From assembly GCF_000472425.1 (NCBI RefSeq), contig NZ_AXAI01000019.1, positions 62,001-126,000 of the forward strand: 64,000 bases of DNA. Reading direction: 5' to 3'. Source of the stretch: Bradyrhizobium sp. Tv2a-2 (GTDB lineage: Bacteria > Pseudomonadota > Alphaproteobacteria > Rhizobiales > Xanthobacteraceae). This document shows, in pieces, positions 53,395-62,045 of the stretch; the first letter of the stretch is position 1, and each line of letters begins with the position of its first letter. The notes under the pieces are model-generated. The model did no database searches, was not told where the DNA came from, and saw only the letters and a list, made by a program, of their open reading frames with translations. The position numbers and the translations under genes are program-made.

Positions 53395-53550
53395 TCAGAC
53401 CCAGCCGATGCCGAGATCGAAACCAAAGCTCGTCAAGCCCAGCGAGACGACCAGGCCGACACAGGACAGCAGCGCAACGGCCTGCAGCGATCGATCGGCG
53501 GCGCGCGGCGCGTCGAAACGGCGGAGTGCCAGCGAAGAAACGGTATTCAT
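53395..53550 (-). CDS. small single-pass membrane protein, 51 aa
   Basis: Starts MNTVSSLALRRFDAPRAADR and carries a hydrophobic helix (LQAVALLSCVGLVVSLGL). GAAGGTG before the ATG at 53550 supports translation. It ends 95 bp before the DsbA start on the same strand. Short proteins of this type occur in Bradyrhizobium; function unknown. Confidence 0.6.
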   Translation of the reverse strand: MNTVSSLALRRFDAPRAADRSLQAVALLSCVGLVVSLGLTSFGFDLGIGWV

Positions 53551-53630
53551 GGTGCACCTTCAATGTCTGATGCGAAAATCGGGATCGGACCTTGGGGAGC
53601 ATCTTCTAAGCCAGAAACGTCTTCGGACCG

Positions 53631-53903
53631 TTATCGGGCATCCTTAACCGATCGCAACGGCACAAGGTTAAGGCGTAACGCGGCGGGTGGTCTGTCGGGC
53701 AGGGGCATGGAGTTCCCGAGTACCCTGGCGACCGTCATCGCGGTCATTGCGGCGCGGTCGGAGGCGCGTTCCGCGGCCAGACGATCCCGGGCCCCTTCCT
53801 CGATCAGGAGCGCGATCAGCTCGATGCGCTTGCTCTCGTCGCTCGCTTCGGCCAGCAATTGCCGGTAGCGATGATAGTCGTATTCGCCGTCTTGCTTACG
53901 CAT
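53631..53903 (-). CDS. hypothetical protein, 90 aa
   Basis: A helical, charged cytoplasmic protein (YHRYRQLLAEASDESKRIEL followed by ARDRLAAERASDRAAM). No signal or membrane segment. The ATG at 53903 (MRKQDGEYDYHRYR) is favoured because codons upstream, although open, look less protein-like. Unknown family. Confidence 0.55.
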   Translation of the reverse strand: MRKQDGEYDYHRYRQLLAEASDESKRIELIALLIEEGARDRLAAERASDRAAMTAMTVARVLGNSMPLPDRPPAALRLNLVPLRSVKDAR

Positions 53904-54061
53904 CCTTGCCCCGCAAACACAAACGCCGCTGCCGACAGTGTTTCGTAACTTCGCGAACGGCACAATATCCTCGTTGCGAGATATCAACGGTTGTTGGACT
54001 CGCGCAGCTGTATCGTCCGCGTTAGGGCACCGGTCTGGTTACAGCAGTAAGGGGATTGGAA

Positions 54062-54298
54062 TCACTTCTGGGCGTCGGCCTCGAGGCATTGCAGCAGGAA
54101 GGCGGTGCGCTCGCGCGGCATCACCTTTTCCAGGTCGGCCCTCCTGGCGCAGTCGTGCTGCTTGATCTGCTCGGCGCGGCGCTTCTCGGCCGCTACCTTG
54201 TATTCGGGCGCAACTGCGGTCGGATCGACCAGCTTTTCGGCGAGTGCAGGCACAGTCAGAGTCAATGACAGCACAATGGTTTGCAGCAATGCTTTCAA
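54062..54298 (-). CDS. small secreted protein, 78 aa
   Basis: Begins MKALLQTIVLSLTLTVPALA, a clear signal peptide, followed by about 58 residues rich in Lys/Glu/Arg and two cysteines (HDCARR, LLQCLEA) that could form one disulfide. Resembles short periplasmic proteins of rhizobia; no function known. Monocistronic. Confidence 0.65.
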   Translation of the reverse strand: MKALLQTIVLSLTLTVPALAEKLVDPTAVAPEYKVAAEKRRAEQIKQHDCARRADLEKVMPRERTAFLLQCLEADAQK

Positions 54299-54455
54299 AA
54301 TCGCCTCCGGAAAAACATAGGTGAAAAAATCGGAACCGAAAAACGCGCCCCCCCGCGCCGCAAAATGGCAGCCGCGCCAGCGAGAGGAATCAACTGACGT
54401 CGATCAAAATGGGAACTGATCCGGCGGTCAATAGCCGCAGCCCGCGACGGGCGCG

Positions 54456-54662
54456 TCAGCCGATCTTGCCGGCGCCCCAGCGGAGACAGCTTGCGGCAAG
54501 GGCTGCCGCAATCAGCAGGGCTCCGGACACCGCAAATCTGCAGATTTGGATGTCCGACAGATCCAGCTCCTCATGGGCCAGACAGTTGAGGATCATGGCG
54601 GCATAGCTGGCGACGCCCAACGCAACCGAAGCTATCCAGAGATCAATCTTGCCCGTCATCAT
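54456..54662 (-). CDS. small membrane protein with two helices, 68 aa
   Basis: Contains two hydrophobic helices (LWIASVALGVASYAAMILNC and AVSGALLIAAALAASCL) joined by an acidic loop (HEELDLSDIQIC). It may form a hairpin in the inner membrane. No family recognised. Neighbours are unrelated. Confidence 0.5.
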   Translation of the reverse strand: MMTGKIDLWIASVALGVASYAAMILNCLAHEELDLSDIQICRFAVSGALLIAAALAASCLRWGAGKIG

Positions 54663-54840
54663 GCGATTCCGCCACCCACACTTGGCACATTCAAACGGAG
54701 ATCCGGTTCGCGCGCTGTGAGCTGGTTCACACTTGATTGATGGATCGTGGTCGGAGGAGCAGTTATCTTGCCGGGCGGCATCGTTCCGCCCAATTGGTTC
54801 GGGAAGAATGGCGCTTCAGGATGGTTTCAAGGAGCAAAGC

Positions 54841-55881
54841 GTGGCAGTCGTATCGCGGTCATCGGCTGTGGGAACTTCGCTGGCGAGATCGTTGATCCTG
54901 GCCGGCCTGCTTGTGCTCGCCAACGCGGCGCATGCCGAGGATGAACTTGCAAACGCGCCACCGAAGCTCGCGCTGCGAATCCCGAATGATACGCCCGGCG
55001 AACATTGCGCGCGGCTCGATCCAGCCGGGCCGGCCATGCCGGTCACGGTGCCGCTGCACCGGACCTTTCACGACGATTTCGACGAGCACCCGCTCAAGAG
55101 CGGGCGGTGGGTGCCGCACTATGCCGGCAGCGTCGTGATGCCGGAATCATTCTACAGCAGCGGCGCTCCCTCGGAGCTTCGGCGTAAGACGAAATACAAT
55201 GGCGAACAGCAGATCTACGTCGATCCGGGCTATGAGGGGAGCGGCACCGTGCCGCTCGGTCTCGATCCCTTCAAGGTCGACAACGGCGTCCTCTCCATTG
55301 TCGCGAGCCGCATGCCGCCTGCGCTGAAGCCGGTGCTGTTCAACAGCGAATATATCTCGGGCATCCTGACCACCCAACAATCGTTCTCGCAGAAGTTCGG
55401 TTACTTCGAGATCCGGTCGAAAGTCCCGCTCGGCGTCGGCGTGTGGCCGGCGTTCTGGATGCTCGCCAACGACGGCGGCTGGCCGCCCGAGATCGACATC
55501 ATGGAGGGACGGGGACAGGAGCCGGGCGATATCGTGATGACGACGCATTGGCGGATCCCTGCCACCGGCATTGTGGAGCGCTGTGGTTTCGATTTTTCGG
55601 TGCCCAACGCGTGGGCCGACTTCCACAACTATGGTGTGCTGTGGGAGCGCGACCGGCTGGTCTATTTCATCGACCGCAAAGCGGTGTCGGAGATCAAGGT
55701 GCCCGCGACTTTCGAGGTTCCCGTGTACATGATCATCGATCTCGCGATGGGCTCAAAGACGCTCGGCGGCGTCGGCTTCGTCGACACGCAGTCACCTTCG
55801 GAGGTCGAATTCCAGGTCGATCGAGTTTCGGCCTACCAGCTCGACGCGCCAACTCCAACCGAGGCGACGGCCGCACGGTAG
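54841..55881 (+). CDS. glycoside hydrolase family 16 protein
   Basis: A 346-residue secreted glucanase-type enzyme. The GTG at 54841 is used because AAGGAG stands six bases upstream; it gives a signal peptide ending NAAHA (about residue 32). The catalytic motif is E217-I-D-I-M-E222 (PEIDIMEGRG), the retaining E-x-D-x-x-E of family 16, and LGVGVWPAFWM lies before it. Likely substrates are beta-1,3- or 1,4-linked glucans or related polysaccharides; which one cannot be read. Convergent with the LuxR gene. Confidence 0.9.
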   Translation: MAVVSRSSAVGTSLARSLILAGLLVLANAAHAEDELANAPPKLALRIPNDTPGEHCARLDPAGPAMPVTVPLHRTFHDDFDEHPLKSGRWVPHYAGSVVMPESFYSSGAPSELRRKTKYNGEQQIYVDPGYEGSGTVPLGLDPFKVDNGVLSIVASRMPPALKPVLFNSEYISGILTTQQSFSQKFGYFEIRSKVPLGVGVWPAFWMLANDGGWPPEIDIMEGRGQEPGDIVMTTHWRIPATGIVERCGFDFSVPNAWADFHNYGVLWERDRLVYFIDRKAVSEIKVPATFEVPVYMIIDLAMGSKTLGGVGFVDTQSPSEVEFQVDRVSAYQLDAPTPTEATAAR

Positions 55882-55893
55882 CCGCGCGACCGG

Positions 55894-56274
55894 TCACAGG
55901 TTGATCACACCGCGCCGTGCGGCATGGGCAACGGCGTCGGTCCGGCCGGTGGCGTCCAGCTTGTCCAGGATGGAGCCGACGTGGAATTTGGCGGTGTGGA
56001 CGGAGATGCCGAGCTGCCGTGCGATCGCCTTGTTCGACGCGCCTTCGGCCAAAAGCGCCAGCACGTCGAGCTCGCGCGGGGTCAGCTCGGTATCGGCAGC
56101 TTCGCTCGCCTCACGCTGAGGTCGCGAGACGATCGCGACATCGGCAGCCTCGCCGGGCGCCGCAAGACGTAAGCCCGCGACGCCGGCGAGCAGCGAAACC
56201 AGACGCTCCGCGAGCTCCGGGTCCGCGAGCTCGATCTCGATGACGATCGGCGGTGACGTCGTCGTCTCGCTCAC
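55894..56274 (-). CDS. LuxR-type regulator with truncated N-terminal domain
   Basis: A 126-residue protein: about 60 residues of a shortened receiver-like or linker segment (PELAERLVSLLAGV) followed by a LuxR/FixJ-type helix-turn-helix (ELTPRELDVLALLAEGASNKAIARQLGISVHT, given in parts: LTPRELDVLALLAEG, NKAIARQLGISVHTAKFHV). No phospho-acceptor Asp is obvious. Its start overlaps the stop of the preceding HtrA-like gene by four bases, so they are coupled. Confidence 0.85.
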   Translation of the reverse strand: MSETTTSPPIVIEIELADPELAERLVSLLAGVAGLRLAAPGEAADVAIVSRPQREASEAADTELTPRELDVLALLAEGASNKAIARQLGISVHTAKFHVGSILDKLDATGRTDAVAHAARRGVINL

Positions 56275-57146
56275 GTCTCCGGCCTTTCGCCGACGGTCAG
56301 CTTGACGTTTACCGGCTCGCCGGCGCGCTGGAGCGCGAGATCGATCGTCGATCCGACGCTGTCGGGCCCGAGCGAGCGGATGAGGGCGCGCACGCCCGCG
56401 ATCCTTTCGTTGTTCACAGCCACGATCACATCGCCCTGCCGGATGCCGGCTTGCGCCGCCGGTCCCTGCTTGTCGACGCTCATCACCATGGCGCCGACGC
56501 CGTCATCGAGCCTGACGGGTTGCAGGCCGACCCCGAGATAACCCCGCGCAATCCGCCCATGGGTCTCGAGCCTGGTCGCGACCCGCTCGATTGTGCCGGC
56601 GGGAATGGTCAGCACGCGCCGCGGGCCGAGCACGGCCATGCCGAAGGCACGACCTGCAGCATCGAGCGCTAGCCCGCCCTCGTGGCTGTGACGCAACCGG
56701 ACATCGAGCTCGATCCTGGCGTCGATATCGCCGCCGCGCAGGCTCCGCCAGCGCTCGCCGACCAGCGAGACCATGCCAAGCGAAGCGGTAGGAGCGCCAC
56801 GTTCGGTAGCGACGACCACCGCAAGCGTGCCGAGCGGAGGCACGACCTGGGCCAGCACAATTGGCGGGATCGTCTTGGCTCCGGTGCGCAAAAGCGCAAC
56901 GTCCGTGGTGTGATCACGTCCAACGATGGATGCGGTGTGCTCTGCACCATCGGCGAGCGTGATTGTGACCGCGCCCTCATCCGCCAGGGCTTCGTCGGCC
57001 GTGATCACCAGACCTGGTTTCCAGACAAAGCCGGACGCCCGTGACCGGTGCGAATGCACGGATACGATGGCAGGTGAGGTGCGCGCGACGACGTCGGCAA
57101 GCGATGACGAGATTGCGGCGAGGGGACTTGTGGCGGAATCGGTCAT
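56271..57146 (-). CDS. HtrA/DegP-like pseudoprotease with PDZ domain
   Basis: A 291-residue protein with the trypsin-like fold of HtrA proteins plus one C-terminal PDZ domain (GYLGVGLQPV, AAQAGIRQGDVIVAVNNERI). The His of the catalytic triad is replaced (LVITADEAL, expected HV position holds Glu) and the Ser motif GNSGG reads SHEGG. Only the Asp context (TTDVALL) remains. There is no signal peptide, so it probably acts in the cytoplasm as a binding or sensing module. GGGAG precedes the ATG at 57146. Overlaps a LuxR-type gene. Confidence 0.85.
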   Translation of the reverse strand: MTDSATSPLAAISSSLADVVARTSPAIVSVHSHRSRASGFVWKPGLVITADEALADEGAVTITLADGAEHTASIVGRDHTTDVALLRTGAKTIPPIVLAQVVPPLGTLAVVVATERGAPTASLGMVSLVGERWRSLRGGDIDARIELDVRLRHSHEGGLALDAAGRAFGMAVLGPRRVLTIPAGTIERVATRLETHGRIARGYLGVGLQPVRLDDGVGAMVMSVDKQGPAAQAGIRQGDVIVAVNNERIAGVRALIRSLGPDSVGSTIDLALQRAGEPVNVKLTVGERPET

Positions 57147-57300
57147 GGGGAAGCTCCCGTTGGTTTTGTCCAATCTGGGAGCTGTACGGGCCCAAGGGAA
57201 CTAGCCTCCTGGGCAGGACCAGAGGTTTCCGGCCTGCGCCGCGGGAGCGGATCTCTAATGACCGAGGGTGGACTGGCCGGCTGTCTTCGTCGAGCTAGGT

Positions 57301-57335
57301 GCGAGGCCCGGAGTGCCTAGGAGCCCGAGCCTCGC
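57301..57335. repeat. palindromic repeat, loop GTGCCTAGGAG (copy 2)
   Basis: GCGAGGC (57301-57307) and GCCTCGC (57329-57335) pair, with further CGG/CCG pairing around the loop GTGCCTAGGAG shared with 37137-37167. It lies upstream of the HtrA-like gene and after the serine hydrolase stop. The rest of 57147-57408 shows no gene. Confidence 0.6.
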
Positions 57336-57408
57336 AACTTTCCCCCGCCCGACGTGAGCCAATGGCTGTCTCATAGAGGGAAACGGCAACGAGGCCTAGA
57401 CCGGAAAA

Positions 57409-58605
57409 TTACGGAGCGACGCGCCTGGCGCCGGAAGCATTGAGGCCGTCATAGACGCTGCGTTCGAAGACGGCCAAAGCCTCCAGGCATTTCTGGTCGG
57501 CGAACGGAAACAGCTGCATCAGGATCACGCCGGCAACGTCGCGCGCCGGATCGATCCAGAAATAGGAATTGGCTAGTCCGGCCCAGGCGAGGCTGCCGGC
57601 ACTGCGGCCTTCCGGCGTTTGCGCGGTGTTGATCAGGAAGCTCAAGCCATGTTTCTTCACCATGCCCGGATAGAAATCGACATCATTGGAGATGTTCGGA
57701 GCGGCTGAGACCATCTTGGTCACGACAAGATCGCCGATACTGTTCTGCCCCATCAACACAACCGTCTCGGGCTGGAGCACCTGGTTGCCGTTGCCGTGGC
57801 CTTTGTTCAGGATCATCTGGCAGAATTTGATGTAGTCGCCGGCGGTGCCGTAGAGCCCGCCGCCGCCCATGTGAAATTCCGGATTCTGCTCCATTTCGAA
57901 TGCAATCGGCGCGAGCGTACCGTCCGGCCCGCGCGCGTGCACGCCGACCAAGCGCCGCCGCATGTCGTCGGTGATCTTGAAGCCGGTGTCGCTCATACCA
58001 AGCGGTGCGAACAGGTTGTTACGCAAGTAGGCGTCCAGGCGAATGCCGGTCGTCGCTTCAATCGCCTTGCCGACAAGATCGATGCTGGAGCCGTATTCCC
58101 AACGTGTCCCTGGGTCCGTCATGATCGGGGTCTTCAGCGCCTGGTTCTTGCAGGTCATCAAGCGAGGGATGCCGGTCTTCTCCAGATATCGATCCAAGTC
58201 GCCGTTCCACATGTCGTAGCTGAAGCCAGCGGTGTGGGTCATGAGTTGGCGCAGCGTGATCGGCCGCTTGGCCGGGCGCAGCCGCGGTTCACCTCGCTCA
58301 TCGAAGCCTTCGAGCACCATGGGCGCCGCGAGATCGGGCAGCACCTTGCCGATCGGTTCATCCAGCGCGAGCCTTCCTTGCTCGACCAACTGCATGGCGG
58401 CCACCGCAGTCACCGCTTTCGTCATCGACGCGATCCAGAATACGCTGTCGATTGTCATCGGGGCGTCCTTGGCGAGGTCGCGTTTGCCGAATGCGCCTTC
58501 GTAGATCACATCGCTCCCGCTCGCGACGACTGCGACCATGCCAGGGATCTCTTGCCTGTCGGATTTCTGACGCAGCGGCCGATCGATCTGCGCTTCGATT
58601 TGCAT
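57409..58605 (-). CDS. beta-lactamase-fold serine hydrolase (family VIII esterase/class C type)
   Basis: A 398-residue serine hydrolase. The catalytic S60-x-x-K63 is in WIASMTKAV; the Tyr motif occurs in RWEYGSS; a HGLSF segment lies in the place of the KTG/HxG motif near residue 320. Without signal peptide it is probably cytoplasmic, as for family VIII esterases. GGAGG seven bases before the ATG at 58605 decides the start. Ester or amide hydrolysis is likely; the substrate is unknown. Confidence 0.88.
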   Translation of the reverse strand: MQIEAQIDRPLRQKSDRQEIPGMVAVVASGSDVIYEGAFGKRDLAKDAPMTIDSVFWIASMTKAVTAVAAMQLVEQGRLALDEPIGKVLPDLAAPMVLEGFDERGEPRLRPAKRPITLRQLMTHTAGFSYDMWNGDLDRYLEKTGIPRLMTCKNQALKTPIMTDPGTRWEYGSSIDLVGKAIEATTGIRLDAYLRNNLFAPLGMSDTGFKITDDMRRRLVGVHARGPDGTLAPIAFEMEQNPEFHMGGGGLYGTAGDYIKFCQMILNKGHGNGNQVLQPETVVLMGQNSIGDLVVTKMVSAAPNISNDVDFYPGMVKKHGLSFLINTAQTPEGRSAGSLAWAGLANSYFWIDPARDVAGVILMQLFPFADQKCLEALAVFERSVYDGLNASGARRVAP

Positions 58606-58973
58606 GGTATCCTCCGCTTCGCTTGATACGCCGCGATACAAAACCGGAGGATCTCATGAAGTCACTGCTTCCAAGCGCCATTCGAGTTACGAACGCAACG
58701 ACGGCATGGACTATTTGATGACGTATGCAACAATTGCAGCGTCCGATCCGACCTCGATGAGCTTGTCGTTAGGGGACCGTGGTGACCGCACGAAAATGTT
58801 CGCCCGGAGCCGCCTAGACCGTTTCGCGGGCGCCGCTCCGATCCGCATTCAAGACCTGGTAACCAAAAATCGGACTCCGGCACGTCCTGTCGCGTCCGAT
58901 GTGAGCTACCTCACAAACGAAAGTCCGAATATGACGCAATCATAATAGGCTATTGCAATGGAGGTGAGTCCCC
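58606..58973. other. gene-free stretch
   Basis: 368 bp containing no convincing gene. It should hold the promoter of the serine hydrolase gene (leftward) and of the short gene at 58974. An open frame on the plus strand here has no ribosome binding site and a random composition. Confidence 0.4.
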
Positions 58974-59123
58974 ATGCTTGCCGAAAAATTCCTTCTGATT
59001 TTGGAAACCCTCATTAGTCATCTCGCCGATCCACAACCAGCCAGGCACCCGGATGGGGCGCCGAAGGTGGTGAGCAAAGCGCGGTTTGTCCCGATCAAGT
59101 TGCCGGGGACTGCGCGCACTTAA
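58974..59123 (+). CDS. small protein, 49 aa (MLAEKFLLILE type)
   Basis: Starts MLAEKFLLILETLISHLADP, with a good GGAGGTGAG ribosome site upstream, and ends KARFVPIKLPGTART. An amphipathic first helix and a basic Pro-rich tail are visible. I recognise this as resembling short proteins repeated in Bradyrhizobium genomes (MLAEKF...VPIKLP). Function unknown. Confidence 0.6.
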   Translation: MLAEKFLLILETLISHLADPQPARHPDGAPKVVSKARFVPIKLPGTART

Positions 59124-59327
59124 GCCCAGGTTCGCCAGAGCTCAGGTGCGCCAGAGCCCAATGCGTTCAAGCTCAAGACGCGGGATTGCAAAGAACGGTG
59201 GACGCTCCGCGGCGCAATGTGCGTCCCGCCAGGTGAGGGTTACTCGAGATCAATCGAGCGCCCGTGTGGGGCGGGACAGCGGGTCTGCCGCAGGTGCCCC
59301 GTTACGGCCCCGGGGCGGCATCAGCAC

Positions 59328-59525
59328 CTAGAGGGCGCGCGTAACTAATGCCGCTACCCGCGTCTGGAAGCCACTGATCTGTCTGAACGCATCCCGCCGC
59401 TCTGATCCATCAGGCAGCCGTTGCGCCGCCTCCCACAAGTTCACGAGCAAGCGTGCCATGTCTATCAAATCATTAAATTCGGGCATTCCAACGGTGCGTT
59501 GGGTCAACGTTAAAGTCCTCTCCAT
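59328..59525 (-). CDS. hypothetical protein, 65 aa
   Basis: A helical soluble protein (FNDLIDMARLLVNLWEAAQR, then RRDAFRQISGFQTRVAALV). The ATG at 59525 (MERTLTLTQRT) is chosen; MPEFNDL further in is a second possibility. No domain recognised. It may be one of the short helical proteins typical of the genus. Confidence 0.5.
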   Translation of the reverse strand: MERTLTLTQRTVGMPEFNDLIDMARLLVNLWEAAQRLPDGSERRDAFRQISGFQTRVAALVTRAL

Positions 59526-60089
59526 AGGAACAGATCGATACGGGAGACGGTCGCGGCGCAATGGTGCCGTCAGTAAGGGAAGAGAGTAGATTGCAAATTG
59601 CAGTGTCAATGCAGTTGCCGCGCGGAAACCATTGGCGCAGCAAGAGGTGCTCTTCTCCACCCGTGTGGCGTTAGCATCGATCCTCCGTTCTTACCATGTC
59701 GAATGCGAGGATCAGCCAGCATCTACGGTATTCCGTGCGTCATAAAACGGTCATGCGCGACCCGTGCTTCCACCACCACCCCTGTAGGCGGTCATCGACC
59801 CCAGCGGAGGGCGGTTCGGAAAAATAGCAGTCCCTGGAGAATGGACCGCGGTCGGGCTTTCGTGCGCGTCTCCGGAAGTCTCCAAATTCAGCAGGGAACC
59901 TGCCGCCGAATGGCGCGTTTTCAAGGCGCGTCTTGATGTCTGCTGTGTCCCTAATACTGGCTCGAAAGCTGACTTAGCCGGCGGTCCGAGCCGGGCCAAC
60001 CATACCCAATGCTTTTTCTTCGGGCCGGCCGTAACGAGATGAAAGCATCACCAAGAGAGTAGGGCTAATAGCAGCTAGCGTCTTCCTGC
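59526..60089. other. gene-free stretch
   Basis: 564 bp with open frames on both strands but none with protein-like codon use plus a ribosome binding site. I see no repeat or strong hairpin here. Confidence 0.35.
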
Positions 60090-60617
60090 CTATTCGCCGC
60101 GAAGCTGTTTCTGCAGGCTGGCAATATCGACGACGTCCCAATGTTCGGCAAGTTTGCCATTTTCGACTCGCCAGATGTCGATCGCCCCCCAAGTCACGCG
60201 CTTGCCCGTCGGCGCAAATCCCTGCACGTTCCTGGTGTGGGTTGCCGTGAGGGTGGTGCGAACCACGATCTTGTCGCCGCCGAAAATTCGATCATCGATC
60301 CGTGACTGAAAGTCCGGCCAGTTCTCGAAGATGCGTTGATAATTGGCGATCTGAGACTCTAGCCCCGACGGGCTACGCCCGGAGTGCTGAATATAACTTT
60401 CGGTGAAAATCTCCGAAAACTTGCTTGTATCGTGGGCGTTCACTGCTGCCAGATACCGATCGAGCAGTCGATTACAGTCCGCTGATGTGTCGTCGGCGGC
60501 TCCAGCCTTGCCTATATCCGATCCCATGCAAAGCGCGGCCGCAACCACCGTGAGGCCGACGCCGCGATGAAGGATCAGCTCCCGCCGTCCAATAGATCCT
60601 GGTTCAATCCGCTCCAT
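60090..60617 (-). CDS. secreted SnoaL-like (ester cyclase-type) protein
   Basis: A 175-residue protein of the NTF2/SnoaL fold: LLDRYLAAVNAHDTSKFSEI, then SGLESQIANYQRIFENWPDF, IFGGDKIVVRTTLTATH and KLAEHWDVVDIASLQKQL. A leading segment with a twin-arginine-like GRRELILH suggests export. SnoaL-like proteins include polyketide cyclases and limonene-type hydrolases, but most in bacteria are uncharacterised. GGAG near 60630 supports the ATG at 60617. Divergent from padR. Confidence 0.8.
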   Translation of the reverse strand: MERIEPGSIGRRELILHRGVGLTVVAAALCMGSDIGKAGAADDTSADCNRLLDRYLAAVNAHDTSKFSEIFTESYIQHSGRSPSGLESQIANYQRIFENWPDFQSRIDDRIFGGDKIVVRTTLTATHTRNVQGFAPTGKRVTWGAIDIWRVENGKLAEHWDVVDIASLQKQLRGE

Positions 60618-60800
60618 TTTACGCATCTCCGGTGCATACCTCGTTACACTAGGCATAACGTCGCTAGGGTATCAACAAGTATCTCGTGAAAATGTCTGTT
60701 GATCGCACTAACGTGAATTCGGGCGAATCGCCGGGCGTTCTAACCGCGCATCTTCACCGATCGCATTGACCCATCGCGAGACTAGGTATAGGTCAATGGT

Positions 60801-61151
60801 ATGGAAGGGGAAATGCTGAAAGGCCATTTGGACATGATTGTCCTCGCCGCCCTCACGATTGGGCCGGCGCACGGCTACGCCATCATTCAGGAAATTCAGC
60901 GGCGCAGCGCCGGAGCTTTCGAACTTCCGGAGGGTACGGTCTACCCGGTGCTGCACCGCCTCGAAAAAAACGGTTTGCTCAGGAGCCGTTGGACGATTGC
61001 AGAGTCCGGACGAAAGCGGCGCACCTATACATTGACGCGACAGGGGCGCCAAGCGTTGGCAGATCACCGTGCGGTATGGCATCGCTTTGTCGATGCAATC
61101 AGCGGTTTGTTTGGAGAGGCGAGCGGTGCGACAGCCTGGCCCCATCGCTGA
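60801..61151 (+). CDS. PadR-family transcriptional regulator
   Basis: A 116-residue winged-helix regulator: MLKGHLDMIVLAAL, GPAHGYAIIQEI, then LPEGTVYPVLHRLEKNGLL and YTLTRQGRQAL. PadR proteins usually repress a neighbouring gene. An ATG at 60813 (MLKGHL) is an alternative start. Its end overlaps the next gene by 26 bp, so the two are co-translated. Adjacent GACTAGGTATAGGTC before the start may be part of its operator. Confidence 0.9.
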   Translation: MEGEMLKGHLDMIVLAALTIGPAHGYAIIQEIQRRSAGAFELPEGTVYPVLHRLEKNGLLRSRWTIAESGRKRRTYTLTRQGRQALADHRAVWHRFVDAISGLFGEASGATAWPHR

Positions 61152-61824
61152 CTATCTCGATGCTCTGAAGCGCGAGCTTGGTTTCGATATCATATTGTCG
61201 CGCCGCGTGTGTGCTGAAGTCGAGGATCATCTGTGGCAAGTGACTGATGGCTGCATGTCGATCGAGAGCCAGCAGCAGGCGGTCGCAAATTTTGGTGATC
61301 CCCGCGATATAGCCCGGCAGTACATAACGGCTACTTTGCTTTCCCACATACGGTGGGTCGGCCTTGCAATGATTGGCGCCACGAGTGCCATCTTCCTGGC
61401 AATGAAAGCGCGAGTCATGTGGTATGCGCTGATGCAGTGGCAGTTGAACGCGGAGTGGGACGCCGTTCGAGCTGCCGGACTTGCCATTGATCGCTATGGT
61501 TTCTTCGCGGCGATCTGCATTGCGCTGATTGGTTGGGCATATATCAGTACTCGTCGAGCGCCGATCCACCTGCACGTGACGTACAACAAGGAGCTGAACC
61601 GCTGCATTGTCCTTTGTGGCGCTACAGCGGGCGGATTGATTGTATCCGTCACCGTCGAGACGGTTCTTACCGGCATCCGCCTGTTCCAAATGGAGTGGTG
61701 CGCGGCCGCTTTGGTTCCGGTTCTGTCACTTATCGTCGAAATGGCAGCCGCAGCACTGCTGGTTCTCCGCATTCGTGCGATGATCCGGCGTACTGCTATC
61801 GCTTTCTCGCTTCTCGAGACATAG
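61126..61824 (+). CDS. membrane protein overlapping padR
   Basis: A 232-residue protein. Residues 1-70 are a soluble helical part (LDALKRELGFDIILSRRVCA, then VANFGDPRDIARQYI), similar to the permease-prefix/HAAS type regions that pair with PadR regulators. Four or so hydrophobic helices follow (IRWVGLAMIGATSAIFLAM, FFAAICIALIGWAYI, CGATAGGLIVSVTVETVL, AAALVPVLSLIVEMAAAALL, stated as separate segments). A GTG at 61126 with GGAGAGG upstream is the likely start. Confidence 0.75.
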   Translation: MRQPGPIADYLDALKRELGFDIILSRRVCAEVEDHLWQVTDGCMSIESQQQAVANFGDPRDIARQYITATLLSHIRWVGLAMIGATSAIFLAMKARVMWYALMQWQLNAEWDAVRAAGLAIDRYGFFAAICIALIGWAYISTRRAPIHLHVTYNKELNRCIVLCGATAGGLIVSVTVETVLTGIRLFQMEWCAAALVPVLSLIVEMAAAALLVLRIRAMIRRTAIAFSLLET

Positions 61825-62045
61825 AGATCCTGCCGTTCTGGGCCCGCGATGTTAGGTCGACGACGGCGGGCGTTTGCTTCCTCGCGCGGCGGTGCTGTCT
61901 GCGTATGCTGCGCGAAAACGGTGAGATTGACCGGGCCTTGATTATTCTGATGGGCAAGTCGACTTGATGTCCGGTTAGGCCCAACTGCGGACGCGCCCCC
62001 TGCGATGCACAAACCGTTGCTGACGGCCAATTTCGGAGGTCGCTG
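61825..62045. other. short intergenic stretch
   Basis: 221 bp between the convergent membrane protein and flavin monooxygenase genes. No terminator hairpin with a T-run is clear and no gene is supported. Confidence 0.4.
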
